Shown here: in pieces, positions 1 through 4,900 of the stretch
Numbering within the stretch: the first letter of the stretch is position 1
Layout of the letters: each line of letters opens with the position of its first letter
Assembly (NCBI GenBank): GCA_018831025.1
Contig: JAHJRB010000006.1
Location: 1-9,089, forward strand
Length of the DNA stretch: 9,089 nt
Direction: 5' to 3'
Source of the DNA: Nanobdellota archaeon
GTDB lineage: Archaea > Nanobdellota > Nanobdellia > SCGC-AAA011-G17 > ARS1403
Notes under the pieces: model-generated
What the model was told of the DNA's origin: nothing
What the model saw: only the letters and a program-made list of their open reading frames with translations
Databases searched by the model: none
Translations under genes and position numbers: made by a program

Positions 1-45
1 AACCTCCTTTAATTGTTAAACTTTTTGGTATATTTAAATTTATAG
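1..45 (-). promoter_or_regulatory. Promoter and Shine-Dalgarno for a gene starting left of the window
   Basis: Read on the minus strand, bases 10 to 1 give AAAGGAGGTT, a near-perfect Shine-Dalgarno, and an AT-rich TATA-like element (AAATTTAAATATA) lies at about 30-42, roughly 26 bases before a start site near 10-15. A minus-strand gene should therefore start within a few bases outside the left edge. The gene itself is not visible. Confidence 0.6.
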
Positions 46-53
46 AAAACGGA

Positions 54-113
54 CTAAGAAAAATGAATACAACCAGCGTCTTTAAACGCCAAAGCTCCGA
101 TTGATGTTTTCAT
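54..113 (-). CDS. Possible 19-residue leaderless peptide, unrecognised
   Basis: A minus-strand ATG at 113 opens a short frame ending in TAG at 54-56, giving MKTSIGALAFKDAGCIHFS. I do not recognise the peptide. Its base composition is richer in G and C than the flanks. A TATA-like CTTTAAAAACC at about 135-145 is centred some 26 bases upstream of the ATG, the spacing expected for an archaeal leaderless message. It lies between the end of the Fic gene and the promoter of the off-window gene. The same stretch can form a small GCGT/ACGC hairpin (77-90), so it could equally be part of an untranslated RNA, or chance. Confidence 0.25.
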   Translation of the reverse strand: MKTSIGALAFKDAGCIHFS

Positions 114-146
114 AGTTAATTTAAAAGAATTAAAGGTTTTTAAAGT

Positions 147-992
147 TTATGCTAGGTATTTTTTATGTACCTTAAGATATCTTCTTGTGAAATAGGTAAA
201 AAAACCATCTTCTTTTTTTTGTAATGCTCTGTAATAAGATCTTCTTTTTTTATATTCAATGATTAACAAAGGATATTCATTGTTCCATAGGATATAATTC
301 ATTAATAATCTACCAATTCTACCATTGCCATCTCCAAACGGATGGATTTTTTCAAATTTATAATGAATTCTAGCTGATAGTTCTATAGGATTCATTTTTT
401 TATTTTTATTACAATAAAGAATAAATTCCTTTATTAATTTTTCAATATCCTGCCAATCCGGCGCCCTATAATTTCCAACCTTTACTAAATAATCTCTGAA
501 AGTTCCTGCAATATCTGGCTTTGTTTCATGAAAAAGAGACTTATGCCAGTTTAAGATTAATTTTTTTGTTAGTTTTTCTTTTTTTTCTAAAATTTCTAAA
601 AATAATTTTGCATGAGCTTCTGTTTCTTTTATATCTCTCAATGATTTTTTGGGAGCTATCTTATCTTCTATAATCTCTCTTGTTTCTTCTAATGTTATTG
701 TTGAGCCTTCAATAGCGTTGGTATTATATGTGAAGGCTATAGCTAGCTGCTCTTTTACCTTTTCTTTTATAGATTCTGGGTATTTTTTCCATTCTTTTTG
801 GAAATTTGTTTTTATTTTTTTTAGTTCTAAGTACAGAGATTCTTTTTTACAAAGTTCTAGGAAATTTTCTTTTAATTTTTCTGTGTTTTTAGGTATTTCT
901 TTTCCTAAATATTTTTCTCTTGTAATTACTTTTCCTTTTTTCCTGAAAGAATGTTGAAGGTAGTTGTAGTTTTTTCTTTTTATAATTCTCAT
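147..992 (-). CDS. Fic/DOC family protein (probable AMP-transferase)
   Basis: Fic proteins transfer AMP, or another nucleotide group, from a nucleotide to a target hydroxyl side chain. Numbering from the ATG at 1007, the catalytic Fic motif HPFGDGNGRIGR is complete at residues 222-233, including the histidine, the acidic residue and both arginines. An alpha-inhibitory-like TNAIEG (96-101) lies upstream, as in class II Fic proteins that block their own ATP site with a glutamate. The stretch GTFRDYLVKVGNYRAPDW (168-185) matches the target-docking flap. The N-terminus (YLQHSFRKKGKV, then KYLGKEIP) is the extension I associate with archaeal Fic proteins. I prefer the ATG at 992 over 1007: a TATA box at 1015-1022 is about 26 bases upstream, which gives a leaderless message starting at 992. 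No winged-helix domain follows and no antitoxin gene is adjacent. The substrate is unknown. Confidence 0.93.
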   Translation of the reverse strand: MRIIKRKNYNYLQHSFRKKGKVITREKYLGKEIPKNTEKLKENFLELCKKESLYLELKKIKTNFQKEWKKYPESIKEKVKEQLAIAFTYNTNAIEGSTITLEETREIIEDKIAPKKSLRDIKETEAHAKLFLEILEKKEKLTKKLILNWHKSLFHETKPDIAGTFRDYLVKVGNYRAPDWQDIEKLIKEFILYCNKNKKMNPIELSARIHYKFEKIHPFGDGNGRIGRLLMNYILWNNEYPLLIIEYKKRRSYYRALQKKEDGFFTYFTRRYLKVHKKYLA

Positions 993-1014
993 AGAAAGTA
1001 TTACCATTACAAAC

Positions 1015-1022
1015 TATTTAAA
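1015..1022 (-). promoter_or_regulatory. TATA box of the Fic gene
   Basis: TTTAAATA on the minus strand, centred about 26 bases upstream of the ATG at 992. This spacing predicts transcription starting at that ATG, with no leader, and argues against the ATG at 1007. Confidence 0.55.
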
Positions 1023-1055
1023 TTTTGTGTTTTTGTTAAAAATGTAATGGGATGA

Positions 1056-1070
1056 AAAGGTTTTTAAATA
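1056..1070 (+). promoter_or_regulatory. BRE/TATA promoter of tRNA-Glu
   Basis: AAAAGG followed by TTTTTAAATA, a purine-rich BRE and a TATA box, centred about 27 bases before the first tRNA base at 1093. The tRNA-Ser gene has a very similar GAAGGTTTTTATT at the same distance. Confidence 0.7.
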
Positions 1071-1092
1071 AAAATAACTAAATTTTAGCTAA

Positions 1093-1212
1093 GCTCCCGT
1101 AGTGTAGCCCGGTCAATCACACGGCCCTCTCAACAAGCTTTTAAAAAAAGCTTCAGCAAAAACAAAGTTTAGGAGAAAGGCCGTAACCTGAGTTCAAATC
1201 TCAGCGGGAGCG
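1093..1212 (+). tRNA. tRNA-Glu (CTC anticodon), with intron
   Basis: The acceptor stem GCTCCCG (1093-1099) pairs perfectly with CGGGAGC (1205-1211), and the discriminator is G1212. The D arm starts GTG and closes with CAC. The anticodon stem CGGCC (1122-1126) pairs with GGCCG (1179-1183). The anticodon CTC is at 1129-1131. The T arm is CTGAG TTCAAAT CTCAG (1188-1204). An intron of 45 bases interrupts the loop after position 37. The mature length without CCA is 75 bases; CCA is not encoded. The sequence closely follows the archaeal tRNA-Glu pattern (GTGTAG...GGTCAATC). The gene ends 2 bases from the stop codon of the convergent phosphorylase gene. Confidence 0.93.
1133..1177 (+). other. tRNA-Glu intron with bulge-helix-bulge splice site
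   Basis: The intron lies between positions 37 and 38, the canonical archaeal site. Loop bases CTCU (1127-1130) can pair with GGAG (1172-1175), one pair being G-U. This leaves 3-base bulges C-A-A (1131-1133) and A-A-A (1176-1178) for cutting after 1132 and 1177. The intron also holds an 8-bp hairpin, AAGCTTTT (1135-1142) with AAAAGCTT (1146-1153). The outer helix beyond the 5' bulge is weak, with one mismatch and a wobble. The intron is too short to encode an endonuclease. Confidence 0.85.
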
Positions 1213-1214
1213 CA

Positions 1215-1955
1215 TTAATTTTTAGAAGAAAAACAATCTACTGCAGCATCAATTACTTTATTTTGGGCTTTTATAATATTAAATCTATGAAATTTAGGAG
1301 TCCATTCTTTACCTAATAAATCACTTACGATAAATGCTGAAGCGATTTTTATACTCCTATATTTTGCTACCGCAAATAATGCTGAAGCTTCCATTTCTAC
1401 ATTGGTTATTCCTCCTTTAGCGTATTCTTCCACCTCTGCTTTTGTTTCCCTATAAGGAGCATCTATTGTCCAAGTAATCCCTTTGAAATATTCTAATCTG
1501 TTTTTTTCTATACTTTTTCTAAATTTCTCAGTTAAATCTTTATCAGGATATATGAACTTCCCATCTGGTAGATAATGATAGCTTGTTCCTTCATCTCTTA
1601 ATGCTTTTTCACATAAAAATATCCCTTCGTGATGCAAGCCTCCTGAAGTGCCTATATTTAAGAATTCTTTTCCTCCGAGAGCTATTAACTCTTCAAAAAC
1701 AGCAGCTGCATTTGGTGCTCCTATCCCGGTCATTTTTACAAATCCAATGTTTTTGTATATATAAATAGTTAAGAGAGAGTAAATCTTCACTTTTTTTGGT
1801 TTGTATTTTTTTAAGAAATAATTTTTTGCTTTTGATTGGTATGTAATTATATACTTCTTGGGAAAATTTCCCTTTACTTTTCTGTATTTAATAAAGTCTA
1901 AAGGATGAAATAAAGATTCCTGTAGATGTTTATTTTTGAGGTTGGGATATGCCAT
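1215..1955 (-). CDS. Nucleoside phosphorylase, uridine/purine phosphorylase (PNP_UDP_1) family
   Basis: This enzyme family cleaves nucleosides with phosphate to give the free base and ribose-1-phosphate, in nucleoside salvage. The family landmarks are in order: TGIGAPNAA (76-84), the phosphate-binding GTSGGL (102-107), DEGTSYHY (121-128), a D165-PYRET segment, the ribose-binding MEAS motif (VEMEASALFA, 187-196), and VSD (210-212) with the catalytic aspartate. The length of 246 residues is usual for the family. The motifs look closest to uridine phosphorylase-like members, but the base specificity cannot be read from sequence alone. The ATG at 1955 is supported by a TATA box about 26 bases upstream (leaderless). 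The gene is convergent with tRNA-Glu and divergent from the 78-residue gene. Confidence 0.9.
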   Translation of the reverse strand: MAYPNLKNKHLQESLFHPLDFIKYRKVKGNFPKKYIITYQSKAKNYFLKKYKPKKVKIYSLLTIYIYKNIGFVKMTGIGAPNAAAVFEELIALGGKEFLNIGTSGGLHHEGIFLCEKALRDEGTSYHYLPDGKFIYPDKDLTEKFRKSIEKNRLEYFKGITWTIDAPYRETKAEVEEYAKGGITNVEMEASALFAVAKYRSIKIASAFIVSDLLGKEWTPKFHRFNIIKAQNKVIDAAVDCFSSKN

Positions 1956-1976
1956 AGTTAAAATATGTTTTGTAGA

Positions 1977-1984
1977 TATATAAA
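1977..1984 (-). promoter_or_regulatory. TATA box of the nucleoside phosphorylase gene
   Basis: TTTATATA on the minus strand, centred about 25-26 bases upstream of the ATG at 1955, consistent with a leaderless transcript. Confidence 0.6.
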
Positions 1985-1989
1985 TCTTT

Positions 1990-2007
1990 TTTAAATAACT
2001 TTAAAAG
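1990..2007 (+). promoter_or_regulatory. Probable promoter of the 78-residue gene
   Basis: Two TATA-like elements, TTTAAATA (1990-1997) and TTTAAAAG (2000-2007), face the ATG at 2029. The second is at leaderless spacing (about 26 bases). The 73-base gap thus holds divergent promoters for two genes. Confidence 0.4.
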
Positions 2008-2028
2008 TTTTAAGGTATTTCTTTTTTT

Positions 2029-2265
2029 ATGAAACTGCCTAAATTGTATGAATTAAAAAGAATTTTAACAGGAAAAATATTTTTTGGTAGAGGGCATGTT
2101 ATAAAGTTGCCGGAAAATTCTGAGTTAATTAAAAGCTTGCCTAAATTAACAGATTTAGTTTTTGATAGAAAAAATTCAAGTGAATTTGATGATGCTAATA
2201 AATTACAATTAGAGCTTAAAAGTTTAAGTGAGGATTTGCTGAATATAAAAAATAAGAAAAAATAA
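2029..2265 (+). CDS. Hypothetical protein, 78 residues, unrecognised
   Basis: I do not recognise this protein. It starts MKLPKLYELKRILTGKIFFG, has a middle segment with repeated KLP/LPKL-type turns (VIKLPENSEL, SLPKLTDLVF), and ends in a lysine-rich helix (ELKSLSEDLLNIKNKKK) that could form a short amphipathic or coiled helix. It has no membrane segment, no cysteines and no histidine cluster. The start at 2029 is supported by TATA-like sequences at proper spacing. No Shine-Dalgarno is present. It stops 2 bases from the end of the convergent ATP-cone gene. A real gene is likely because codon use and composition match its neighbours and the reverse frame is not a better reading. Confidence 0.6.
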   Translation: MKLPKLYELKRILTGKIFFGRGHVIKLPENSELIKSLPKLTDLVFDRKNSSEFDDANKLQLELKSLSEDLLNIKNKKK

Positions 2266-2267
2266 AA

Positions 2268-2546
2268 TTATTTGCATTTCTTTTGTTTTTCAAATCTTCT
2301 CCAAGCATTTGAGACAGATTTAGCTTTTCTGTCTAAACGGCCTAAAATTGATTTTCTAATATCTGCTACTCTTACAACTCTTTTTTTCTTTATCAATGCT
2401 ATGGCTGGTTCTGCGACATCTTTCACAAGTTGGTTTGCCTTTGCCATAGAAAGTTTTGCATCCTTTGCAGCCTTTATAATAGAATTTTTTAGTTTAGCAG
2501 GACTGAATGCCTGTTTTTTTCCGCCTTTTTTTATTACGTTTGTCAT
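2268..2546 (-). CDS. Stand-alone ATP-cone domain protein
   Basis: The 92-residue protein begins with the ATP-cone signature: VIKKGGKKQAFSPAKLKNSI (residues 4-23), followed by helix KAAKDAKLSMAKANQLVKDV and the later VVRVADIRKSILGRLDR. ATP-cones bind ATP/dATP and normally regulate ribonucleotide reductase (NrdA/NrdD N-termini) or the repressor NrdR. Here the domain makes up nearly the whole protein, with no zinc ribbon and no reductase. The C-terminus is basic (AWRRFEKQKKCK). It is the last gene of a minus-strand run of four. A Shine-Dalgarno-like GGGGGTGA lies about 5 bases before the ATG. A nucleotide-sensing or nucleic-acid-binding role is inference only. Confidence 0.75.
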   Translation of the reverse strand: MTNVIKKGGKKQAFSPAKLKNSIIKAAKDAKLSMAKANQLVKDVAEPAIALIKKKRVVRVADIRKSILGRLDRKAKSVSNAWRRFEKQKKCK

Positions 2547-2552
2547 TTATTC

Positions 2553-2594
2553 ACCCCCATATATATTTAGTGATATGCATTTTCTATATAAAAA
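2553..2594 (-). promoter_or_regulatory. TATA box and Shine-Dalgarno of the ATP-cone gene
   Basis: On the minus strand TTTTTATATAG (about 2583-2593) precedes GGGGGTGA (2551-2558) and the ATG at 2546. The TATA spacing predicts a leader of about 16 bases that carries the Shine-Dalgarno, so this gene can be transcribed apart from the three genes upstream. Confidence 0.5.
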
Positions 2595-2636
2595 TCTTTT
2601 GATTAAAAATTATTTTTTGGTTATAAAAAATAAAAT

Positions 2637-3023
2637 TTACATATTTCTTGTAGCTTCTAAAATTGGCAAGTTAGCTTCTGTTGGAACATATATAACTTCA
2701 CTAGTTCCGTCTTGCAAGCCCTGAACCCAAAGATAACGAAGATATGCATCGTTATTTTTTAAGGACTCTCCAATAATTTTATTGGCTTCAGCTACTCCTC
2801 TAGCTCGCTCTATTTCTGCATCTGCTAATGCTATTGCAGCTTCTTTTTTTGCTAATGCTTCTGTAATCGCAATCTGTCTGTTCCATTCAGCTTCTGCTAA
2901 TTGGGCTTTTCCTGCTAGACCTTTTTGCCAAACTCTGTATTGTGGAACTCCAACTAAAAGTGCAGTCAGAAATACCGCTACTATTACCGTTATTATTACT
3001 ATTGCTTTTATTTCTTTGCTCAT
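2637..3023 (-). CDS. Truncated band-7/SPFH-like membrane protein
   Basis: The protein has 128 residues, an N-terminal membrane helix (about 6-27) and then a long alanine/glutamate-rich helix (about 34-90; KGLAGKAQLAEAEWNRQIAI, ADAEIERARGVAEANKIIGE). It ends with YLRYLWVQGLQDGTSEVIYVPTEANLPILEATR. This is the C-terminal part typical of prohibitin/stomatin-like proteins: the AxAEIERARGxAEAN helix and the xVIYVPTEAxLPILEA tail. The globular band-7 domain that normally sits between the membrane helix and the coiled region is absent. Short forms like this occur in phages and mobile elements (recalled, not checked). It probably assembles into membrane-attached oligomers. A strong Shine-Dalgarno (AAGGGAGG, 3032-3039) overlaps the end of the upstream gene, so translation is coupled. 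Its partner is unknown. Confidence 0.75.
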   Translation of the reverse strand: MSKEIKAIVIITVIVAVFLTALLVGVPQYRVWQKGLAGKAQLAEAEWNRQIAITEALAKKEAAIALADAEIERARGVAEANKIIGESLKNNDAYLRYLWVQGLQDGTSEVIYVPTEANLPILEATRNM

Positions 3024-3027
3024 TTTT

Positions 3028-3168
3028 TTAGCCTCCCTTCATGTGTTTGAAAAATTGAATTTGACGTTCTCGTTTTATTGCGTCTTTTTTTGTTTTAAAT
3101 GTTCCTAATTTCTTTTTTTTATCTTTAGAATATAAAACCCATTTATAACCTTCTTTTTTTATAACCAT
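3028..3168 (-). CDS. Small conserved basic protein, 46 residues
   Basis: The frame runs from the ATG at 3168 to TAA at 3028-3030: MVIKKEGYKWVLYSKD, then KKLGTFKTKKDAIKRERQIQ and FFKHMKGG. The pattern YKWxLYSKD..KKLGTFxTKxxAxKRERQxQFFK matches a small family I recall from phage, plasmid and metagenomic genomes: an antiparallel sheet followed by a helix that ends in a basic FKH tail. Its function is unknown to me. It starts 1 base after the stop of the 60-residue gene and its own stop lies 4 bases before the SPFH-like ATG, so the three form one transcription unit. The stop region carries the Shine-Dalgarno for the next gene. Confidence 0.75.
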   Translation of the reverse strand: MVIKKEGYKWVLYSKDKKKKLGTFKTKKDAIKRERQIQFFKHMKGG

Positions 3169-3169
3169 T

Positions 3170-3352
3170 TTATTTATTTTCTAAAATAGATTGAATAGCC
3201 CATTTCTTTGTTTTTTTTAATTTTCCTACTATGGCTTTTCCTTTTTTCTTTCCTCTGTATTTTGTATGGGATAATGGAACTGTTCTGAAACTAGAAACTA
3301 TAAATAAAGATGGAGATTTTTGTCTATGTCGCTTATATTTTGATTCTGACAT
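3170..3352 (-). CDS. Small basic protein, 60 residues, first gene of the cassette
   Basis: The protein is very basic (KYKRHRQKSPSLF at 5-17, then SFRT, then KKKGKAIVGKLKKTKKWAIQSIL). The order SP-x-x-F, SFRT, IVG, K-x-x, QSIL resembles a small family seen in phage-like and candidate-phyla sequences in which IVG is followed by CPKG and a basic RVGT element. Here the cysteine-containing part is missing, and the resemblance is from memory. A nucleic-acid-binding role is plausible from the charge, but nothing in the sequence proves it. The ATG at 3352 fits a TATA element about 26 bases upstream (leaderless). It heads the minus-strand run with the 46-residue and SPFH-like genes. Confidence 0.6.
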   Translation of the reverse strand: MSESKYKRHRQKSPSLFIVSSFRTVPLSHTKYRGKKKGKAIVGKLKKTKKWAIQSILENK

Positions 3353-3372
3353 GGTTTTTAATAGACTTTTAT

Positions 3373-3386
3373 TATATTTAATATTT
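3373..3386 (-). promoter_or_regulatory. Promoter of the small-gene cassette
   Basis: AATATTAAATATAA on the minus strand is centred about 26 bases upstream of the ATG at 3352. The 76-base gap to tRNA-Ser therefore contains two divergent promoters. Confidence 0.5.
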
Positions 3387-3390
3387 TTGG

Positions 3391-3404
3391 GAAGGTTTTT
3401 ATTT
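3391..3404 (+). promoter_or_regulatory. BRE/TATA promoter of tRNA-Ser
   Basis: GAAGG followed by TTTTTATT, centred about 29 bases before the first tRNA base at 3429. It closely matches the tRNA-Glu promoter at 1056-1070. Confidence 0.6.
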
Positions 3405-3428
3405 GGTAAAAATTAAGATTTTATATAT

Positions 3429-3551
3429 GCTGGAGTCGCATAATCTGGTTATTGCGTCGGTCTCGAAGAACCTTTTAAGAAAACGTTCACGAAAAGGTAA
3501 AAGAAAACCGATGTCGTTTACGACGTGGAGGTTCAAATCCTCTCTCCAGCG
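3429..3551 (+). tRNA. tRNA-Ser (CGA anticodon), with intron
   Basis: The acceptor stem GCTGGAG (3429-3435) pairs with CTCCAGC (3544-3550), with discriminator G3551 as is usual for serine. The D arm is GCA...TGC. The anticodon stem TCGGT (3457-3461) pairs with ACCGA (3507-3511), and the anticodon CGA is at 3464-3466. A long variable arm with stem GTCG (3513-3516) and CGAC (3521-3524) makes this a type II tRNA, which together with the anticodon identifies serine. The T arm is GGAGG TTCAAAT CCTCT (3527-3543). The intron lies after position 37. CCA is not encoded. Confidence 0.93.
3468..3505 (+). other. tRNA-Ser intron, 38 bases, weak bulge-helix-bulge
   Basis: The placement between positions 37 and 38 follows from the anticodon stem and the single base left at position 38. 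The intron forms a 7-bp hairpin, ACCTTTT (3470-3476) with AAAAGGT (3492-3498). The central helix of a standard splice motif (CTCG of the loop with AAAG at 3500-3503) has only two good pairs, so the motif is relaxed compared with that of tRNA-Glu. The exact cut could shift by a base within the A run. Confidence 0.7.
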
Positions 3552-3561
3552 TTTAAACGTA

Positions 3562-3572
3562 AATTTTAATAA
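3562..3572 (+). promoter_or_regulatory. TATA-like element for the TIM-barrel gene
   Basis: AATTTTAATAA centred about 28 bases before the ATG at 3596. It supports leaderless expression from that ATG rather than from the upstream TTG at 3575. Confidence 0.4.
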
Positions 3573-3595
3573 TCTTGATCCATATTATATTGAAT

Positions 3596-4279
3596 ATGAA
3601 ATTTGGTTATATGCCAGACTTTAATGAGAACTTATTTTCCGAAATTAGATTTGCTAAAGAAAATTTTGATTTTTTGGAATTAACTTTAGAATTAGATAAA
3701 CAATATGATGTTAGAAAGGTAAAATCGTTAACTAAAAATTTTGAAATTTTAGGTCATTTGCATTGGGAGTTAAATTTGAATCTGAAAGGTGATATTGAAA
3801 AAATCCTACATTTTGTTGATATTTACAAGAAATTAGATGTTAAAAAAATTACAATCCATCCTTCTTTGGATAAAAGACTAAAATTGGAAATATTGAGAAG
3901 TAATAATATTCGTGCACTTAACCAAATATTAAACTATTGTAAAAATAAAAAGATTAAATTATTAGTTGAAAATGATTCTAGAGTACCCTTTTCAAAGGCT
4001 TTGGAGATTGTTAATCTAATAAAAAATGTTAGTGGATTAGGATTTACTTTTGATATAGGTCATGCTTTACTAAGTAATAAGCTCGATAAATTTTTAAAAT
4101 TAAAATATGAACATGTTCATTTACATAATGTCATTGCAAATAAAGATCATTCTTTATTTAATGATATAAAAAAATTAAAAAATATTCTGAATAAAATTAA
4201 ATCTAAAACTGTTACTTTGGAAATATTTGAAAATAAAGATAAAATGTTGGAACAGCTAAGAGTCTGCAAAAATAATTAA
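3596..4279 (+). CDS. Xylose isomerase-like TIM-barrel protein (sugar isomerase / endonuclease IV superfamily)
   Basis: The superfamily includes sugar-phosphate isomerases, epimerases and AP endonuclease IV; most members bind metals through Glu, Asp and His on a TIM barrel. Visible strand-end motifs are HLHWEL in the third strand, KKITIHPSLD, LLVENDS (the metal-ligand glutamate), GFTFDIGHALL (Asp-x-x-His), HVHLHNV and a late TLEIFE. The order and spacing fit a compact barrel of 227 residues, shorter than typical members (about 260-300). I chose the ATG at 3596 (MKFGYMPDF); a TTG at 3575 would add seven residues that do not look like barrel sequence. The substrate cannot be predicted. It follows tRNA-Ser and precedes the envelope genes, without an obvious link to either. 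Confidence 0.82.
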   Translation: MKFGYMPDFNENLFSEIRFAKENFDFLELTLELDKQYDVRKVKSLTKNFEILGHLHWELNLNLKGDIEKILHFVDIYKKLDVKKITIHPSLDKRLKLEILRSNNIRALNQILNYCKNKKIKLLVENDSRVPFSKALEIVNLIKNVSGLGFTFDIGHALLSNKLDKFLKLKYEHVHLHNVIANKDHSLFNDIKKLKNILNKIKSKTVTLEIFENKDKMLEQLRVCKNN

Positions 4280-4295
4280 CTTTTTTAAACCGATA

Positions 4296-4319
4296 GTTTT
4301 AAGTTTCTTTATATATAAA
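4296..4319 (+). promoter_or_regulatory. Possible promoter of the repeat-protein gene
   Basis: GTTTTAAG (4297-4303 area) is about 28 bases before the ATG at 4330. A better-looking TATATATAAAG at 4310-4320 is too close to serve that start. Which one is used is unclear. Confidence 0.3.
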
Positions 4320-4329
4320 GCTTAGAAAA

Positions 4330-4899
4330 ATGAAAAAACATAAAGAAAGTGTTAAGGAAGAAATAGAGGAGGTTATTGAAGAAACACCTGAAGAGGCTAA
4401 AGAATTTTTTAAAAGTGTAAAGAAAAAACCTTCAAGAATAATAGTTCCTTTAATAATTTTAATCACTTTAATTGTTTTAATAGTTCCTACGAAAGAATAT
4501 ACCTATATAATAGACGTTCCTTATACTGCTATTGAAAATTATACAGACTTAGATCCTTATACTGTTGTAGAGCCTTATACTTTTAATGAGCCATATGTAA
4601 CTACAGAAACTTATACAGATACAGTGCCGGTTACTTCTCAAGAGCCTTACCAAGATTGTACCTGGGAATGGTTTACCGGAGAATGCGAGACAAAATACAG
4701 AGAAACAACAAAATATGAGAATATTCAAAAAGAAAGAGCAGTAACCAAATATAGGGTAGTAACTAAAACAAGAGAGGTTACAAAATATAGAGAAGTAGTT
4801 AAAACAAGAGAAGTTGCTAAGATAAAACAAGAAAGCAGAAGCTTTGAGGTTAATTGGATTTTTGAGTTTAAGGTTCCTTGGAAATTAAGAATTATTTAA
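4330..4899 (+). CDS. Single-pass membrane protein with acidic and basic repeat arms
   Basis: I do not know a named family. The N-terminus (1-35) is charged and rich in glutamate, followed by one membrane helix (about 36-53). The extracytoplasmic part has two contrasting repeat tracts. Residues 57-107 repeat PYT/EPY units with acidic residues (ENYTDLDPYTVVEPYTFNEP). Residues 121-163 repeat basic units built on TKYR and KTREV, including a 12-residue duplication (VTKYRVVTKTRE then VTKYREVVKTRE). Between them lies a short segment with two cysteines, C110 and C119 (DCTWEWFTGEC), which could close a disulfide at a turn. The alternating pattern of beta-branched and charged residues suggests long beta strands, and the charge complement suggests the two arms pair (inference). 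The C-terminus is hydrophobic/aromatic (NWIFEFKVPWKL). The next gene starts 1 base after its stop. Confidence 0.75.
   Translation: MKKHKESVKEEIEEVIEETPEEAKEFFKSVKKKPSRIIVPLIILITLIVLIVPTKEYTYIIDVPYTAIENYTDLDPYTVVEPYTFNEPYVTTETYTDTVPVTSQEPYQDCTWEWFTGECETKYRETTKYENIQKERAVTKYRVVTKTREVTKYREVVKTREVAKIKQESRSFEVNWIFEFKVPWKLRII
4741..4812 (+). repeat. Tandem 36-base repeat within the membrane-protein gene
   Basis: Two in-frame units of 36 bases (4741-4776 and 4777-4812) encode VTKYRVVTKTRE and VTKYREVVKTRE. They share AAAACAAGAGA at the same offset. This indicates recent in-frame duplication inside the basic repeat arm; flanking units are more diverged. Confidence 0.7.
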
Positions 4900-4900
4900 A

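Noticed and set aside
649..957. Plus-strand frame opposite the Fic gene
   Set aside because: Its Phe/Ser-rich translation is the mirror of the lysine-rich Fic coding strand; the Fic motif on the other strand is intact.
1193..1204. TTCAAAT shared between the two tRNA genes as attachment-site repeats
   Set aside because: The match is the conserved T loop of tRNAs; flanks differ and no integrase is present.
2272..2724. Plus-strand 150-residue frame across the ATP-cone gene
   Set aside because: It overlaps two recognisable minus-strand genes, is Phe-rich as expected for a shadow, and has no start signals.
3575..3595. TTG start for the TIM-barrel protein
   Set aside because: The extra residues do not extend the first barrel strand, and the TATA-like element fits the ATG at 3596.
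3403..3624. Plus-strand 73-residue frame across tRNA-Ser
   Set aside because: It is explained by the tRNA gene and its intron; no protein family is recognisable.
4741..4812. CRISPR-like direct repeats
   Set aside because: The units are adjacent, in frame and have no spacers, so they are a protein repeat.
4549..4830. Minus-strand frame opposite the repeat protein
   Set aside because: It is a Cys/Phe-rich shadow of the repetitive coding strand, with no start signal.
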